Of a stretch of DNA of 64,000 nucleotides, positions 31,874 through 44,621 are shown one piece after another; the first letter of the stretch is position 1; each line of letters opens with the position of its first letter. Made by a program: the position numbers and the translations under genes. This DNA comes from Lepraria neglecta (Eukaryota; Ascomycota; Lecanoromycetes; Lecanorales; Stereocaulaceae): NCBI GenBank assembly GCA_033220425.1, contig CM065648.1, positions 3,906,001 through 3,970,000 on the forward strand, written 5' to 3'. The notes beneath the pieces were generated by a model that saw only the letters and a program-made list of their open reading frames with translations, searched no databases and was not told the origin of the DNA.

Positions 31874-34800
31874 AAGGGACACAGGTACAGCAGAACAGGC
31901 TGTCGAGGCTCAACTGATTTGACTCTCGGCTCGCAAGGCCTTGGCCGCTCACAGGCCTAAGGTCTCGACACAGCCCTCTTTGCTTTTTCGTTGACGGATA
32001 ACCGGGGTGCGCTTCAGATACTTTTATTAGATTATTAGGAATCCAAATGTTGCATGCGAGGACAGCGTGTTCTAAACGGAGATTGCAAGGCCTCTTCAAC
32101 GGCCGTAAAGACAGGCGCAAGTAGATAGACAAATGATCGGAACGATTGAAACACAGAAAATGGCTGTACTTGTCCTTGTAATCGTGCCTCCAATGCCTGC
32201 CATTTCTTCGTTAGTCCTACAAATTTCCGTGAATGAAGGGCTGAAACTGCCATCTTCAGCCCTCGCAGGCTGATGACATTGCTCATCGAGTCCGGAAAAA
32301 AAGTCATTCATCTGACCAAGTGTTTCAAAAATCGGATCCTGCATATTTAGCTGCACCCGAGCCGCACCACGGGCAGTGCTACGGGATGCATGCATAACAT
32401 AGGTACATAAGTACTTGTCTAAGACTAGTTGTGTTAGTGCCACGATCCGCAATGCAGTCAGACTTATAAATCTGGGGCAACGATAACCGGATTTGAGGGG
32501 TAGGTTGCATAAGCCGTTCTCTATGCCTGAGCTTGCGAAGGAGGTGCAGTTAGGCTGAGTACGTCCGTAGTACAGCAAAAAGCAAAAATGCTGATCCGAT
32601 AGGAAGAGATTATTAATTTGATTACTGGTCAGCTATCTTTGGTCATTGCGAGTATTCCTCGCGATCAGTTTTCGGTGGCTTGCGGTGTGAAAGACCCGTG
32701 ACAGGGGGCTGGGGTGTGAAAACGAGGGAGAAAAGACGTGGAGGCCTGCGACTGGCTCGGTTGGCACTAAGGCCGAATTCAGTGAGTGGCACTCCCTTTT
32801 GGGAACGACCAGGGTAGCCTTCATTTTTGTGATGTGAAGACCCGCACTTTCAGCCATCGATTGTCAATGTCAAATTTCTCGTATCAACATGTGCCCGCCG
32901 ACTTGGGTGAAAATTTTTGCGAGTGCTAAAGTTCCCTGCGCCTCATTTCGGATTTTCGCCGTGAGGCAGAGCGCGCCGGCGTTCCCTCGGCCGGGGGGAA
33001 TTGCACTCGCATCGCGCGGGATCTAAGGGTAACCACAATCGCAGAGCCTATCAAGTCTATGAGACGTGATAAGGCTGGCGTGACTCCTGGAATATCGAGC
33101 TGTTATCGGATCGTAAAGCATGTCTTGTTTCAAGCTCCTGACCAGCTCTTGATTTGCGGGATATTATTATTCTAGGTTGTCTTGATGAAGCCTCAATACA
33201 TTTCATGCACAGCATCTTGCGGCGGATGCGGTGCGAGCTTAATTCCGCAGCGGCCCTCCTTGCATCTGTAGATCTCCCTTTTACGCCGTTGGCGTTTTGG
33301 CCGACTGTTTTGCGTATGTAAGGGGGCTGGAGAATGGGGAATTGCCACGCCGTAAGATCGTGGCTCTGATGAAGAGAAACATCTTTGACAGGGTCAGTCA
33401 TCACCGATCATCTTCCTGTCTGAAGAGAAGATCAGCAGACTTCGCCATCATTGCAAATTGAAACCCCTGTCACGACTCAAAAGATCCGTTCTTTCGTGCC
33501 ACGTTGATGAGTCTCGACACGAGTCAGCGACTGTTTGGGTGTCTGGGTACGGCGCTTCTAATTTTTAGCGGTCTGGATTGATGCGTTGTCATAACCGAAG
33601 CCACCGAAGGCCGATGGCCTATCAAAACACCCTGTTGCCTTTTCTCCACAAACCATCCACGGGTCGAGAAGCCAAGCACTAAGACGGTTTCAACTCTAGC
33701 CTGGCAACCTTGGTGCCCTCCCACGGTTCGTTCAATAATCGTTTGGCTTGGATATCGTGCCCGTTTTCGCAGTCTCGAACTCCAGGGGGGCAGCCTTCAC
33801 CAAAATAAGCGCTGTGCCCCTCCTTGTCCAGCGCCGATCGGGACCCCTACGAGTAGAACTTCAGACCTCAGAACTACGTACTAAGAATGTCTCGGCTCGC
33901 TTATTCTGACTGGACGCAGCGTGGGATGGTTTTCAAAGCTTGTCTCCACAAATTCATTTGCCAAGGTTTCGAAGGATTCTAAAGAGTGATGTCTTTATCG
34001 TATCAACGAAAATTCTGCTGTTCGGAAGGGAAGGCAAGGAGCCATTGATCATCCAGCTAAGCATTTTAGCTTGACTGCTTTTCCGACCCTGTGCTCCTCC
34101 CACCTTCCCCAGAATCGGACCAACAAACTTGAAGTCGAGGGACCAGGACCACCAAGGTGCCTTGTCAGCCAAAGTAAACTTCTTGCCCCTATCCCCAGAT
34201 AGTCGGAATACCTTAGGAAGGAGTCGGGTGGCGACTTCCAGATCGTACAATGCGTCAAGTTTTCGTGATGATCAACAGCTCCGGGCCGACCAATTGGGCT
34301 GGTTCAAGATTCAATCAAGCCCACGTATCAAAGGGCTGTCTCGAGTGTAGATCGATTTCATTGACAGGGTATTTGCGGCAATGGAGGAATGTGATTCGAT
34401 GAGTGTGTAAGCTTTCGCTTGCCTGCATGGTGCATGGCCCTAGAGTCCCCTAAAAGCGGAAGAGACAGCTTCTTAACTTTCTTCAACGACACGGACCACA
34501 CAGGATCCCCTACTCCTTCTCCCGCCGGTCAAATCTCTCGATAATGCCTGTAAATTAGTAGTAGATCCCAGTGTTGGGCGATACAAAGCGATCTGGGGGC
34601 CCTCACTTTTTCATCCTATCATCTACACGTTCTAAATCCTACAACCTCTGACAATCATTTGAGGGGTGGCATGGAATTGATGAAGTCCAGTTGGCAGTCC
34701 CTGTAGCGGCTCGGGGCGTTGACACAAAAGAGCCCGTCCTCCCGTTGCATTGCATCTCCGTCCCACTTGCTACTGCACTGTCGTTCAACGGTTTGCATGG

Positions 34801-36149
34801 GCAACCTCCAGCCTCTACGATTTACGAGCCTTAGGATCTTGAATTGATCGTGATTAACTACTAGCTGCTCAATCTCTTCTACCTTAGCCCTCTGCCACTA
34901 CCGCCACTGCACAGGGGAGTCCCTGCTCTAATCTTCCAAAACAAGCCAATTGGGTGGGCGCCAACGCACAGAACGCCCAAGCTTGGATTTCGCATATCGA
35001 GACCCAAAATCCCCACGGGTCCTCTTATTGGAGCTTCGACAATATTGAACTCCAACATCAACACCTGACTTTGACATTGCTGAAATTCTTGTTGCCTCGT
35101 CAAATTGCAGAGTCTGTGGTGAGATTTGCTAGCAGTCACGGGTTGTCCTATCATCAGGTCGGTGTCTCCATTATCAGAAGCGAGCTAAATGGATAGCGCC
35201 GCGGGCTAACAGCACACCCCAGCCTGCCAGCCTCCGCCTTCCTCTACTACCTTCTCCCCCCCCCTTCCCTCCCTCCACCGCAGAGACGAGTGGGAGAGCT
35301 TTGCGCATTACTCGCATGATCCTTCAATAAGCCAGGAGGTATGCACAGTGATTTCATGCGGCGAACCTCCTTCTCTTCATCCTGCTTCTCACGCCCTACA
35401 GCGCTAACCTGGCATTGAACAGCTGCGGAGACTTCACGTTCCTCCACGATACCCTACCCTACCTTCCAAGAAACGAAACGCAACGAAGCATAACGAGAAT
35501 CCACGATCTTTATCCCTCAAAACGCCAGTAACCGATAGACGCGTGCCTCCAGCGATTTCTTCCCTTTGAGATTCCCCTCTTCGCCTTGTCTGTACTACAG
35601 CGCGCTGCGTTCCACCTGCATACAACCTGCATCAAAACAAGCAAACTACCCTAGGACGCCCCTAACGACCCGCAACGAGCCATATGCCTTTTTCATCTTG
35701 ATCTCCAGCGCTGCAGTACATCTCCAAGCAGATTTTCCACCTGAACCTTGGCGCCGAATATCTGTAACGACCCTCTGTACATCACCTTGACCTGCCTTGC
35801 ATACCGTGTCCACCTGGTAGCCATCAGCTCTACTCGACACCAGTCATACACGCACCATAGACATCATACTCGAGATACTATTCCCTCTAGAGCCCTCTTC
35901 GCAAGACACCTCTACCAAGCGATTGGATAAGTCCAAAAAGCCAGTGTAGCGATCTTGACGACCGCGATCGGTACACCCAAACCCGAGCCTGTCCCTATTT
36001 TGACGGCAGAGCCACCTACGAAATACTACGGCCGCAAGGTGCTCTTTCACCAGGTTACGCGGACTAGATTGCTCAATTGGACCCTGCACGACATCTTTGA
36101 GGATCTTGTACTGGCGTGATTCCTCTCGCCTCTCGGTCATTCAAGGCCT
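31874..36149. promoter_or_regulatory. Long non-coding stretch upstream of stuA
   Basis: About 4.3 kb has no recognisable gene on either strand. From about 35200 it becomes strongly pyrimidine-rich (runs of CCTTCC and CCCCCCC at 35225-35275), as is usual for fungal 5' leaders. stuA genes in other fungi have long promoters and leaders with upstream mini frames, so much of this probably serves stuA. Confidence 0.5.
35539..35546 (+). promoter_or_regulatory. Candidate StuA response element
   Basis: ACGCGTGC matches the published StuA/APSES target consensus (A/T)CGCG(T/A)N(A/C). It lies about 1 kb upstream of the stuA ATG in the probable leader or promoter, so autoregulation is possible. An eight-base match can arise by chance. 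Confidence 0.35.
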
Positions 36150-36581
36150 TTGACAATCAATACCGAAAAGCTGGAGCTCCCATCGATATCCCAGGTTCAA
36201 ACCCGCGGCCCAGCTGACATACCGTGGTTCAGCTCACACTATTCCCAACGACCAATACTTTCCGGCGATCGCCTGCCAGACCTACACCTACCGCAATCCT
36301 ACGTTGCGACCACTCCTTACAACTCCGCTGCATCTCGCATAGGGAGCTCGGATCACTTCCCGACCGGCCACGGCAATCATCAACAGTCGTCTCACACAAG
36401 CTCGTACCACCACGTTAGTTCGGGGATCGGACTGAAAACTCCCTCTCCATCGACAACTTCTCAGTGCTCAGCCCCATCGACTCACGACCTACCAGAGAAC
36501 ACAACAGAATCTACTGAGTACTCTCAACCTAGCCAAAACGCCCAAAACTACAGCCAAACAGCCGATCATTTCTCAAGCACG

Positions 36582-38695
36582 ATGAATCAGCAGCAGCAGT
36601 ACTTAGATTCGCAACAATCTCAGATGTCAGCGGGGCAGTCGTACCCACCCTCAACGACTGCAGGAGGCATGTCCCAATACTCCAGCTACCAACACCAGCA
36701 ACCGCCAGTGCTGCAGCCAGGACCCGGAAACTACGCACCATCTCCAGCTCATTACACTCAGTACGGATATCCCAATGGTATCACTTCTCCGCAGGGTCCT
36801 GGTCATCCTGTGTCCTCTTCGATGGGTCCTCAGATGAACTCGGGTCTACTCCCTTTACCAAGTAAGTACACATATTCTTCAGATTCTGGCAGCGGAGCTG
36901 ATCTAAATAGCAATGGCTGCAGGCGGGCCAGCGCAGCATACATACGTCGGAGCGCCGAGCGGACCCCCACAAGGCTACCAACAGCAGAATGCCGATACAA
37001 GTGGCCAGGTGGCTCCATCTGGCATGAAGCCTCGAGTAACAGCAACGCTGTGGGAGGACGAGGGGTGTATGTGTTTTCAAGTCGAGGCTAAGGGCGTATG
37101 CGTCGCCAGACGAGATGGTAAGGCACATTGCATGCAGCCCGCATCATGCAGCATCAGCTAGACGCATGGCAAGCTAGGCAACGTGGACTAACAAGGTCTG
37201 CAGATAACCATATGATAAACGGCACAAAGCTCCTCAATGTTGCTGGTATGACTCGAGGTCGCCGGGACGGGATCCTGAAAAGTGAGAAAACACGTCACGT
37301 AGTAAAAATTGGCCCAATGCACTTAAAGGGCGTCTGGTATGGCTTGTTTGCCCGCCTGTACTGTTCTCGCGGCTAACTTGAGACAGGATCCCTTTTGATC
37401 GAGCTCTGGATTTCGCAAACAAGGAGAAGATCACGGAGTCACTATATCCTCTATTCGTGCATAACATTGGTGCCTTACTTTATCATCCCACCAATCAGAG
37501 TAGGACCAATGCGGTGATGGCTGCAGCTGACCGCCGAAGACTCGATACCAAGCAGGCTGGTGGTGCAACTGGCCCCCCAGGCTCGCAGCCCCCCTCATTA
37601 CACCACCATCATTCGATGAACAGCGCGGTGGGGTCTCAGCAGCCTCATTCGATAGCTCCTCACCCAGGAGCGGGGAGACCAGGTCTCGATAGAGCGCATA
37701 CATTTCCCACTCCACCAACAAGCGCATCAAGTACGACCATCGGGTTGAATAACCAGGGCAGCTCCTACGATTGGGGAAATCAAAACATCGCAGGTCAAGG
37801 TGGTCAGCCCATAATGATGGATAACCATCCACACTCAACGCCCGCAACACCAGCTACCACTCCTCCAGGAGCCTCAATGCCGAGTTTGCAACCATATCAA
37901 AGCCACCAATCGTACGAGAGTTCTCGACCAATGTACTCTGCAGCAGCCCCTCAGCAATCGCAATATGTGGCTATGCCACGGGGCGCTCCCCTCCCGTCAA
38001 GCACTTATGGCAAACAAGATATGGGCCCTCCAGCCACCCGTGCTCCTGGATCACGAACAGGGAGTGAGCATGGAGATTCAAAGGCTGATGTCTACGCCCA
38101 AAGCCAGGGAAATGATCACGGGGCAGGCGAGGAGGCAGAACACGACCACGACCCAGACTATTCGCACGATAATAACGCTGCTTATACTGCCCACCGTAAC
38201 TCATACACTGGTTACAACGCGGCTACACTACAAGGGGAGCACGCTCAAGCCACTGATATGAGTGGATCTCCCTCGCAACAGAACGGCTCTGCTCGAGGAA
38301 CAGCACGCAATTCAAATGGGACTCAGCAGTGGACTACCGGCTACCACACTCCACCTCGCGCTCCACCATCCAGCAACCTTTACAATCCCATGAGTGATGC
38401 TCGCGGTTCCGTGCCAAATGGAAGCACAAATGCGGATCATTACTCAGCCCCTATCCATCCGTACGCTCCTACCCAATCCAACGGCGTGAATGCATCAAGT
38501 AAGCGGATGCGTGAGGACGATGATTACAATTCGCGGCCCGCAAGTCGCAGCGACGACATTGAGGCTATAAAGCGTCGTAAGATGAGCCGAGAAGGCACTG
38601 GGGCGAGCAGTATGGTCACCGGCTCGTACGAACCCGACGGCAAGTCCCTGAATCGAGCCCGGACCATTGCAACTCCACGTGCACGCGTTCGTTAA
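36582..38695 (+). CDS. stuA: APSES transcription factor StuA
   Basis: Developmental regulator of conidiation and hyphal morphogenesis that binds DNA through a bHLH-like APSES domain. Inferred exons 36582-36861, 36923-37117, 37204-37336 and 37387-38695, giving 638 aa. It starts [20 protein letters not shown] like other StuA proteins. The APSES domain (about 129-235) includes [33 protein letters not shown] and [19 protein letters not shown], the last restored only by splicing. The Pro/Gln/Ser-rich tail carries a nuclear signal ([10 protein letters not shown]). The intron before DNHMINGT has a classic CTAAC branch site. The same frame is open upstream to about 36120 without an ATG, so a longer N-terminus from an upstream exon is possible. 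Confidence 0.93.
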
Positions 38696-40032
38696 TAACG
38701 GAGCGTCCACTGGTACTCGACCTTGGGCGGGCTACGAAGAGTTCCGCTACGATTCAGAGGTCGCTTGACGAAACCATACGCCCAGGCCATCTTACCAACA
38801 ACTTGCTCATACAATCATTTTAATGTCTTAAATCGCATGCTGAGGACGCGCCTCTCATCTCCTACCCTCTGATACAACGACTACTCAAAAATTCGAAGAA
38901 AGCCATCATTGACGACTTTGTTTCTACCATATTTTAACTCCACAATTTATTTACGACATGACGCCACGAATTTCGATTCTCTACGGAAACCCTTTGACCC
39001 ATTCTCCGCCCTAGATGGCGGAATTTATGATTGCGAATTTCATTATGACTGGATATGTGTCGAAGCAGCGGTATCAGCAGCGGTATCAGGTATAACGAAA
39101 GCGGACCAGAGTTAATCCCACCAAAAAAGCCTGTTTATGAACCTAGGCAGGAGAGATGATGAGCATTTGGATAACGTTACTCTTTCTCGTTATGAGAGTC
39201 ATTCAGTGTCCGAGATAGCGATAGCTTCACTAGGGTAGCATAGCAATTGAAAGACAGTTGGCTCGCATATCTGGCTTGCACTTTGATGCCACTAAATCCT
39301 TCACAGCAATCAGAAAAGAGACCGAGTGCTAAACCTCTATCCCTGTCTGTTTCGCTGATAATGCCTGATGACGTTACTAAGTCCTGGACAAATCCCCTGC
39401 AAAACGATGGAACAGCCACCCGCTTCATGTAGAGCCGTTGCTGTAAGCACTAAACTAATGTACTACGTACCTCGTACTGCGGCTCTGCACAGGAAGAAAG
39501 CGGCTGCATGTCATAGCAATCCGAATGAGGCAATAGACTACTGCCGCGCCAGTGTTTATGCATCCCCATTCACACTCGATCCTCTTCTAAAGTTCACCTG
39601 GCAACGAGAACAATTAGGAAGCTAAACTGTCGTTTATCTCTCAAGATTGGAGATTCTGGGGTGCACAGATCCTGGAGTACTTCATGCACGATCTATGACG
39701 CTAATTATGCCTCGCAGATTTGAACTCCGGATTTGGAGAGATACCAACAACGAGCCTTCTGTTTACAGTCGCTCCAGTTATTTTGCAGGGTTAAATCCTT
39801 CCAGTTTTGACAAGTCTCAATACAACGCGTCATTCGCTGCATAACGCCTATCCAGACTAAGATACAATTGACTTTCGAGTACCATCTACCTTAGCACGCA
39901 ATCTAGGGTCTTGTCTGCGCACACGAGCATTCGCCCCTTGTTGCTCGAGACCACTACCTCCGATCCTGCATCCACTACATTCCTCTATCCAGGGTTCCAG
40001 CTCGGTCCATCTTCCCCCTTTCTACCCCACCC
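38696..40032. other. Intergenic region between stuA and the BRCT gene
   Basis: Contains the stuA 3' region and the BRCT gene promoter. Short frames only; no motif, repeat or RNA gene seen. Confidence 0.4.
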
Positions 40033-40926
40033 ATGCCCCCCACCCGCTCCTCCATCCCACCAGCCCCCTCACCCACCCGCAAAATATTCGATCCCTGGAA
40101 CTCCTCCTCCACAGGCCACCAGCGTGCCGACAACCGTCTTGCCGGCTCCACATCATGGCGGCAATCACGCACTCTCAAGCTAGGGCACCAGTTCCGCGCT
40201 GGGGAGGGGGGAGGCATGAGGGTGTTTGATACTGTTGGAGCGGGGAGCCCCATGTTTGGAAAGGATGGGAGGAAGGAAACTGGGGAATGGGAGACTGGGG
40301 CCCCTGGGTTGAGGGAAAGGGGGTGGAGGGATGTGGGGGTGATGATTAAGGAGGGCTCGCAGGCTGAAAAATCCAAACACAAGAGCGAAAAAATAAAAAG
40401 GGAACAAGAGTACCCGGAAACAAAGACGTCGTCTACCGCCTTACAAGAAGAAGATGGGCCCCCGCCCGCAAGGAAGGAGAAAGGCATCTTCACAGGCTTA
40501 ACAATCTACCTTAACGGCTCTACTGCACCTACGATCTCTGACCATAAACTCAAACATTTGCTCAGTCAACACGGGGCCAATATTTCTATTGCCCTTGGAC
40601 GGCGGAGCGTTACTCACGTCATACTCGGGAGGCCCAACAGTGCCAAAGGAGGAAGCGGGGCAGGGGGTGGGTTGGCCGGGAGTAAGATACAGAAAGAGAT
40701 CTCTAGGGTTGGCGGAAAAGGGGTGAAATTTGTGAGCGTGGAGTGGGTGCTTGAGTCAATCAAGACAGGGAAAAGGCAACCTGAAGCGAGGTTTGCGGTT
40801 GGGGATAATATCAAGCCGGTGGGAGTAAAGAGTGTTTATGGAATGTTCAAAAAGGAGGGTACGCCAAACTCGGGAGCAGAAGATACTGAGTCAACGGGTG
40901 GAGGAGCTAAGACGGGGTCTGTATGA
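40033..40926 (+). CDS. BRCT-domain protein
   Basis: Single-exon gene of 297 aa. The N-terminus has the stretch RKIFDPWNSSSTGHQRADN, then a basic and acidic linker. A BRCT domain lies at about 150-262: GIFTGLTIYLNGST, HGANISIALGRRSVTHVIL and the signature Trp in VKFVSVEWVLESIKTGK. The layout resembles the Rev1-type BRCT. BRCT domains bind phosphoproteins or DNA ends in the DNA damage response, so a repair or checkpoint role is likely. No polymerase or other catalytic domain is present. Confidence 0.82.
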   Translation: MPPTRSSIPPAPSPTRKIFDPWNSSSTGHQRADNRLAGSTSWRQSRTLKLGHQFRAGEGGGMRVFDTVGAGSPMFGKDGRKETGEWETGAPGLRERGWRDVGVMIKEGSQAEKSKHKSEKIKREQEYPETKTSSTALQEEDGPPPARKEKGIFTGLTIYLNGSTAPTISDHKLKHLLSQHGANISIALGRRSVTHVILGRPNSAKGGSGAGGGLAGSKIQKEISRVGGKGVKFVSVEWVLESIKTGKRQPEARFAVGDNIKPVGVKSVYGMFKKEGTPNSGAEDTESTGGGAKTGSV

Positions 40927-41617
40927 TTTGCATGTGGTTATGATCTTACGGGTTAATGGGCTACGAAATGCATTACAGGGACTGGTGGGGAGTGGATGAG
41001 GGTTATGGCATCCATAAAGAGGATGGGCATGGTGCATCAAGCGTCAAATTCTGGCTCAGGACAGAGCAGTACCTAGTCAACTACGAATGAGGGTTTCAAA
41101 GGGTGATAAACCAGTACTTTCATTAAGTCTTCGCTCCGTATTTGTTACGATTGCCTCCCAAAGGCTATCAGACTAGAAATTGCTAATCTTTCACCCCACA
41201 TGAGCGTAAATTGGAGTGCAACAACCGTTCAATTAGCACCTCAAAACAAAGCCATGAGAAAGCTCCTTAGAACAAATGTTTTGAACAGAACGAGGTTCCG
41301 CAAGATATCAGGCCAAGCCTTTGGGGTTTTGAAGAAATGTTTTATATTGCAACGGCTGTGATCCCTGAGTACGAACATTGACAAGGAAGTTATTCCATGA
41401 CTTGGAAATGCATGTTTTGGTCAAGAGCGAACCGCAAAACGAGACCGTTGGATGTCAACTCGGATGAATTCCGCGCAACGCTGAACCTGAGATATCCTAT
41501 CTATCGGCCAAACGCCTTCTTCTATGCATAAAACGTGACCAGGCCAGTGCATATATTAAGCACGATTTGACATACCCAAGGCTCAAGCCAAGAAGCCTAA
41601 GCCGGGCTGAACCCGAA
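40927..41617. other. Convergent intergenic region
   Basis: Between the BRCT gene (+) and the gene ending at 41618 (-). No gene or repeat seen. Confidence 0.4.
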
Positions 41618-43363
41618 TCAGGCTTTCATGAGATCATCCCCGCTCTCTTCCTCCCTCATCAAGTAGCTCAGAACTGCCCAGATGCCTCTCATAGCTTGTA
41701 CTCTATCGTCGGCGTTGAATAGGTCAAACCATGGTGATCGTTGCATTTTCAACTCGTACCATGGCTGATGCGTGGGGTTGGAGTTATTGGTGGGGTTGTT
41801 GTCGTTGAAGTGTTCGACGAAGTTGATGTGGATGCGAGCATGGACAATGGAGATGTGGTGGTTGAGGGAGGAGATGAGGTAGATCTAGTCAATTTATAAG
41901 CGAATGCAAGCAGAAAGGCGCAGCGTACTTACATTATCGTAGTCTGTCTTCTTGTCCCTCCCGATTTGCTCATAGGCAACATTCTTTTCCCACGTGCTTG
42001 ATGGTGGTCGTACAGTTGCCCAATTATCGACCTTGATAACCTTCTTTGTTCGCTTCCGAGGAGCATCAGATGACTCAGGCTCTTCGACCGCCTCATCCTT
42101 AGCAGCGCCGACCTCTCCACCCTTTCCACCACCCCATCGAGGTGCATTCGCCCACCACTTGTCTTGGCCAGGCTTTTCCTCCTCCTTGCCTTCTCTGGCA
42201 CGCTTTTGAGCCAGCATCAAGACTATTCCGGTCTCCCTGAGCAGGTCCATTATCTCTTGTTTACCCTGGCCCACCTCGTCTTCGGGTCGGCGAAAGCAAA
42301 TTTGATCTCTGCAGTACACGCCCAGCATAGGGCCCTCACTGATGAGGTTCTTCGCTCGCTCCCTGTCTTTCGGCTGGCGATATACCGATGCAACGTGTGG
42401 GAGAGGAACCATCATGCCATGCATCTTGAGCTTTGGTAGCATCTGAGCGTGCTGCAGCCTGGAGCGAAACGGCCAGACCAGAGTCTCCACGAACGCAAAG
42501 ACGGCGTCTTCGCGAAACTTGCCTGGCATATTGCGCCCTGTGTCTGTGCGACGTCCTGTATATGTCATCTTCTTTTCAGTCTCACACTCCTTTGCGGTAT
42601 CTCCTTGGTGATCAGCCTGCTGTGCTTCTGAGCGCAGCTCATCGATATCCATGGCGGATTTGTTTGTATCGTCTGGGTCTTCGGTATATTGGTCGAGACT
42701 CGTGTCCCAGAAATCGGCCATAATACTCAAGTTATCCCAGAATTTCCGGAAATGAACGACCTTGGTGGGTTTCTTGTTCGGCAGAGGCGATTCGCGTCGA
42801 ACAGCGCGGAACGCGTCTTCATTGTCATACGACAATTCTTTAACAGAGTCATAGAAGGCTTTTTGACTCGGAGCTGGAGCTCCACTGCTTAGAAATTGAG
42901 ATGATGAAGGTGTGGCTGACACTTCGTCGTTGTTCTCGTCACTAGAAGGATCGCGTAGCCATGATGTTGGTGGTATATAGTCTGTGGGTAACAATTGCTC
43001 TAGGGGAATCTCATCGACAAGGCTGGTATTCAAAGCCTCGAGGTGTTTGGTGGACGGCCCGGTTCTTAAGATGTTGGTGAAGATCTTGACAAGATCGTGG
43101 TTGTCGTCACCATCGTTGTTCAAAGGGTACGATAGCCCCTGAGGTCGGCAGCGAGGAAAATCGAGGGGCGTTGCTGGAGGTGGCGGCTCTCTAGGTTTGT
43201 TGTCGCGGACCACAGCTTTACAAACAGTTGTTAGCGACCGCGAATTGGCTTGTAAAAGACCTTTCAGTGCTCTCTTGAAATGCATACTTGGAGTAGAAGG
43301 GGAAGTAGTACGCGAAAGATACCACCAGAGCCTATCTAAAGTATGTAGTGGGATTCGCGACAT
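41618..43363 (-). CDS. Conserved fungal protein of unknown function
   Basis: Inferred exons on the minus strand: 43363-41933 and 41884-41618, giving 565 aa. The join restores GRDKKTDYDN to IYLISSLNHHISIVHARI. Its sequence has the look of a conserved Pezizomycotina protein: KVVHFRKFWDNL, FREDAVFAFVETLVWPF, RQPKDRERAKNLISEGPMLG, and a C-terminal WYELKMQRSPWFDLFNADDR. An acidic, disordered segment lies around residues 135-175. No catalytic motif, signal peptide or membrane helix. I cannot assign a function. Confidence 0.78.
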
Positions 43364-44219
43364 GGTGAAGCAGTGAAATTTCTGATAAAATCACACAATC
43401 TGCCGGCGTGCCTAGACAGGACCAGCAAACGAAGAAGGACAAATAATAAAGCGATTGACGAATAATACTAAGCCGAAGAGTAAATACATTCCTCTGATGT
43501 GCATCTAGTACTTCGAAAATAATGCTACTGGCAAAAGATAGGCTGAATGTATCACAGATGTGCAAACTACAATCTATGTCCTATTTCAATAGTGGTTGCT
43601 GGGCCGAGAAGGGGAGGAAGGTGCGGGTCGAGTAACGAATTCAAGAATTAGGAGGCGTTGAGGAAGAGAAATCTAAGGGGTTCGTTCTCTTGACTGGCAA
43701 ACAGGCCCAAAGAATCTGGAACAGCGAAAAAAATGCACTTACCAAAAGCCGCCAAATTCCCAAACATGGTCACTCAATTCAACTGCGGAACCTAGCGCAT
43801 CCGGATGTATCTGTCATTGCTTGTGACCCCCATTACTTATCTGGCTGTCCGCATATATTGGTATATAGCTTTCAGCAGATAACACACATGATCTGAAGTA
43901 CTTTGTATGGAAAGGATAAGAGGATTGTAATGATATCCGGGAGGAAGACTGAGTTCACTTGCCTCTAGCGACCGTTGAGCGGGCTGGTCCGGAGCTAACG
44001 GCATAGAGTATGGTCGCAACTGTTAGTAGAAACTCTTTGTTCTTCCTCTCTTGGCTTTCTATCCAAGACTTCTTTTAAGAGCATGGGTACACGTTCTTGT
44101 TCCTTCACTAGGCTTGATATACAATCGTGCATCCAACCCCCAAGGTCCACAGTCTAGACAAGATCGAAGCTCCCTAGCTGCAATGTTTTCAACCATCCTC
44201 TAGCTACACTCCTCCGAAC
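43364..44219. other. Intergenic region left of the MITE
   Basis: Promoter side of the preceding minus-strand gene. No coding or RNA features seen. Confidence 0.4.
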
Positions 44220-44621
44220 CAACGCTGTTAATGGTGCACCAACTATTTAATAAATAGTTGGTTTAACCGGTTGGTTTGCCTTTTTTTGCTTAGTAGTTGG
44301 TGCAGTTTAACAGTTCAACTGTTTAATTTAAACCGGTTCAATGTTTGAACCAACTGCTTATAAACTAGTTGGTTTGGCAGTTAAACGGTGCAATATGGGG
44401 GAAATTCTGCCTAATACGGTTAGCGTACTGTCTATATAGGCTTAGCGTCAGGGGCTTCTTGGTGGTGTAATCTCATTAAGGAGTTCTAAAATTTTCTGGA
44501 AACTTTATTTTGTATTGCCGCTGTCGTACACGTCGTCGGCGATGTTGAAAACTTTTCATGTTCAAGCCTCGGTGGAATTTTAAACTGCACGGTTTGCACC
44601 ATTAACAGCGTTGCTCCGAAC
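44212..44621. mobile_element. hAT-type MITE with target-site duplication
   Basis: The element spans 44220-44613 (394 bp). Its ends are perfect 19-bp inverted repeats, CAACGCTGTTAATGGTGCA at the left and the reverse complement at the right. It is flanked by an exact 8-bp direct repeat CTCCGAAC (44212-44219 and 44614-44621). An 8-bp duplication and ends starting CA are hallmarks of hAT DNA transposons; with no coding capacity this is a non-autonomous MITE. The left half is rich in hairpins built from AACCAACT/AGTTGGTT and TTAACCGGTT. Perfect ends and duplication mean a recent insertion. Confidence 0.9.

Noticed and set aside
34954-35196. 80-codon plus-strand frame upstream of stuA
   Set aside because: No motif and no support beyond its length; it falls in the probable stuA promoter.
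44230-44400. Hairpin-rich AACCAACT/AGTTGGTT repeats as an independent structured RNA
   Set aside because: They lie within the MITE bounded by exact TIRs and a TSD and are part of its body.
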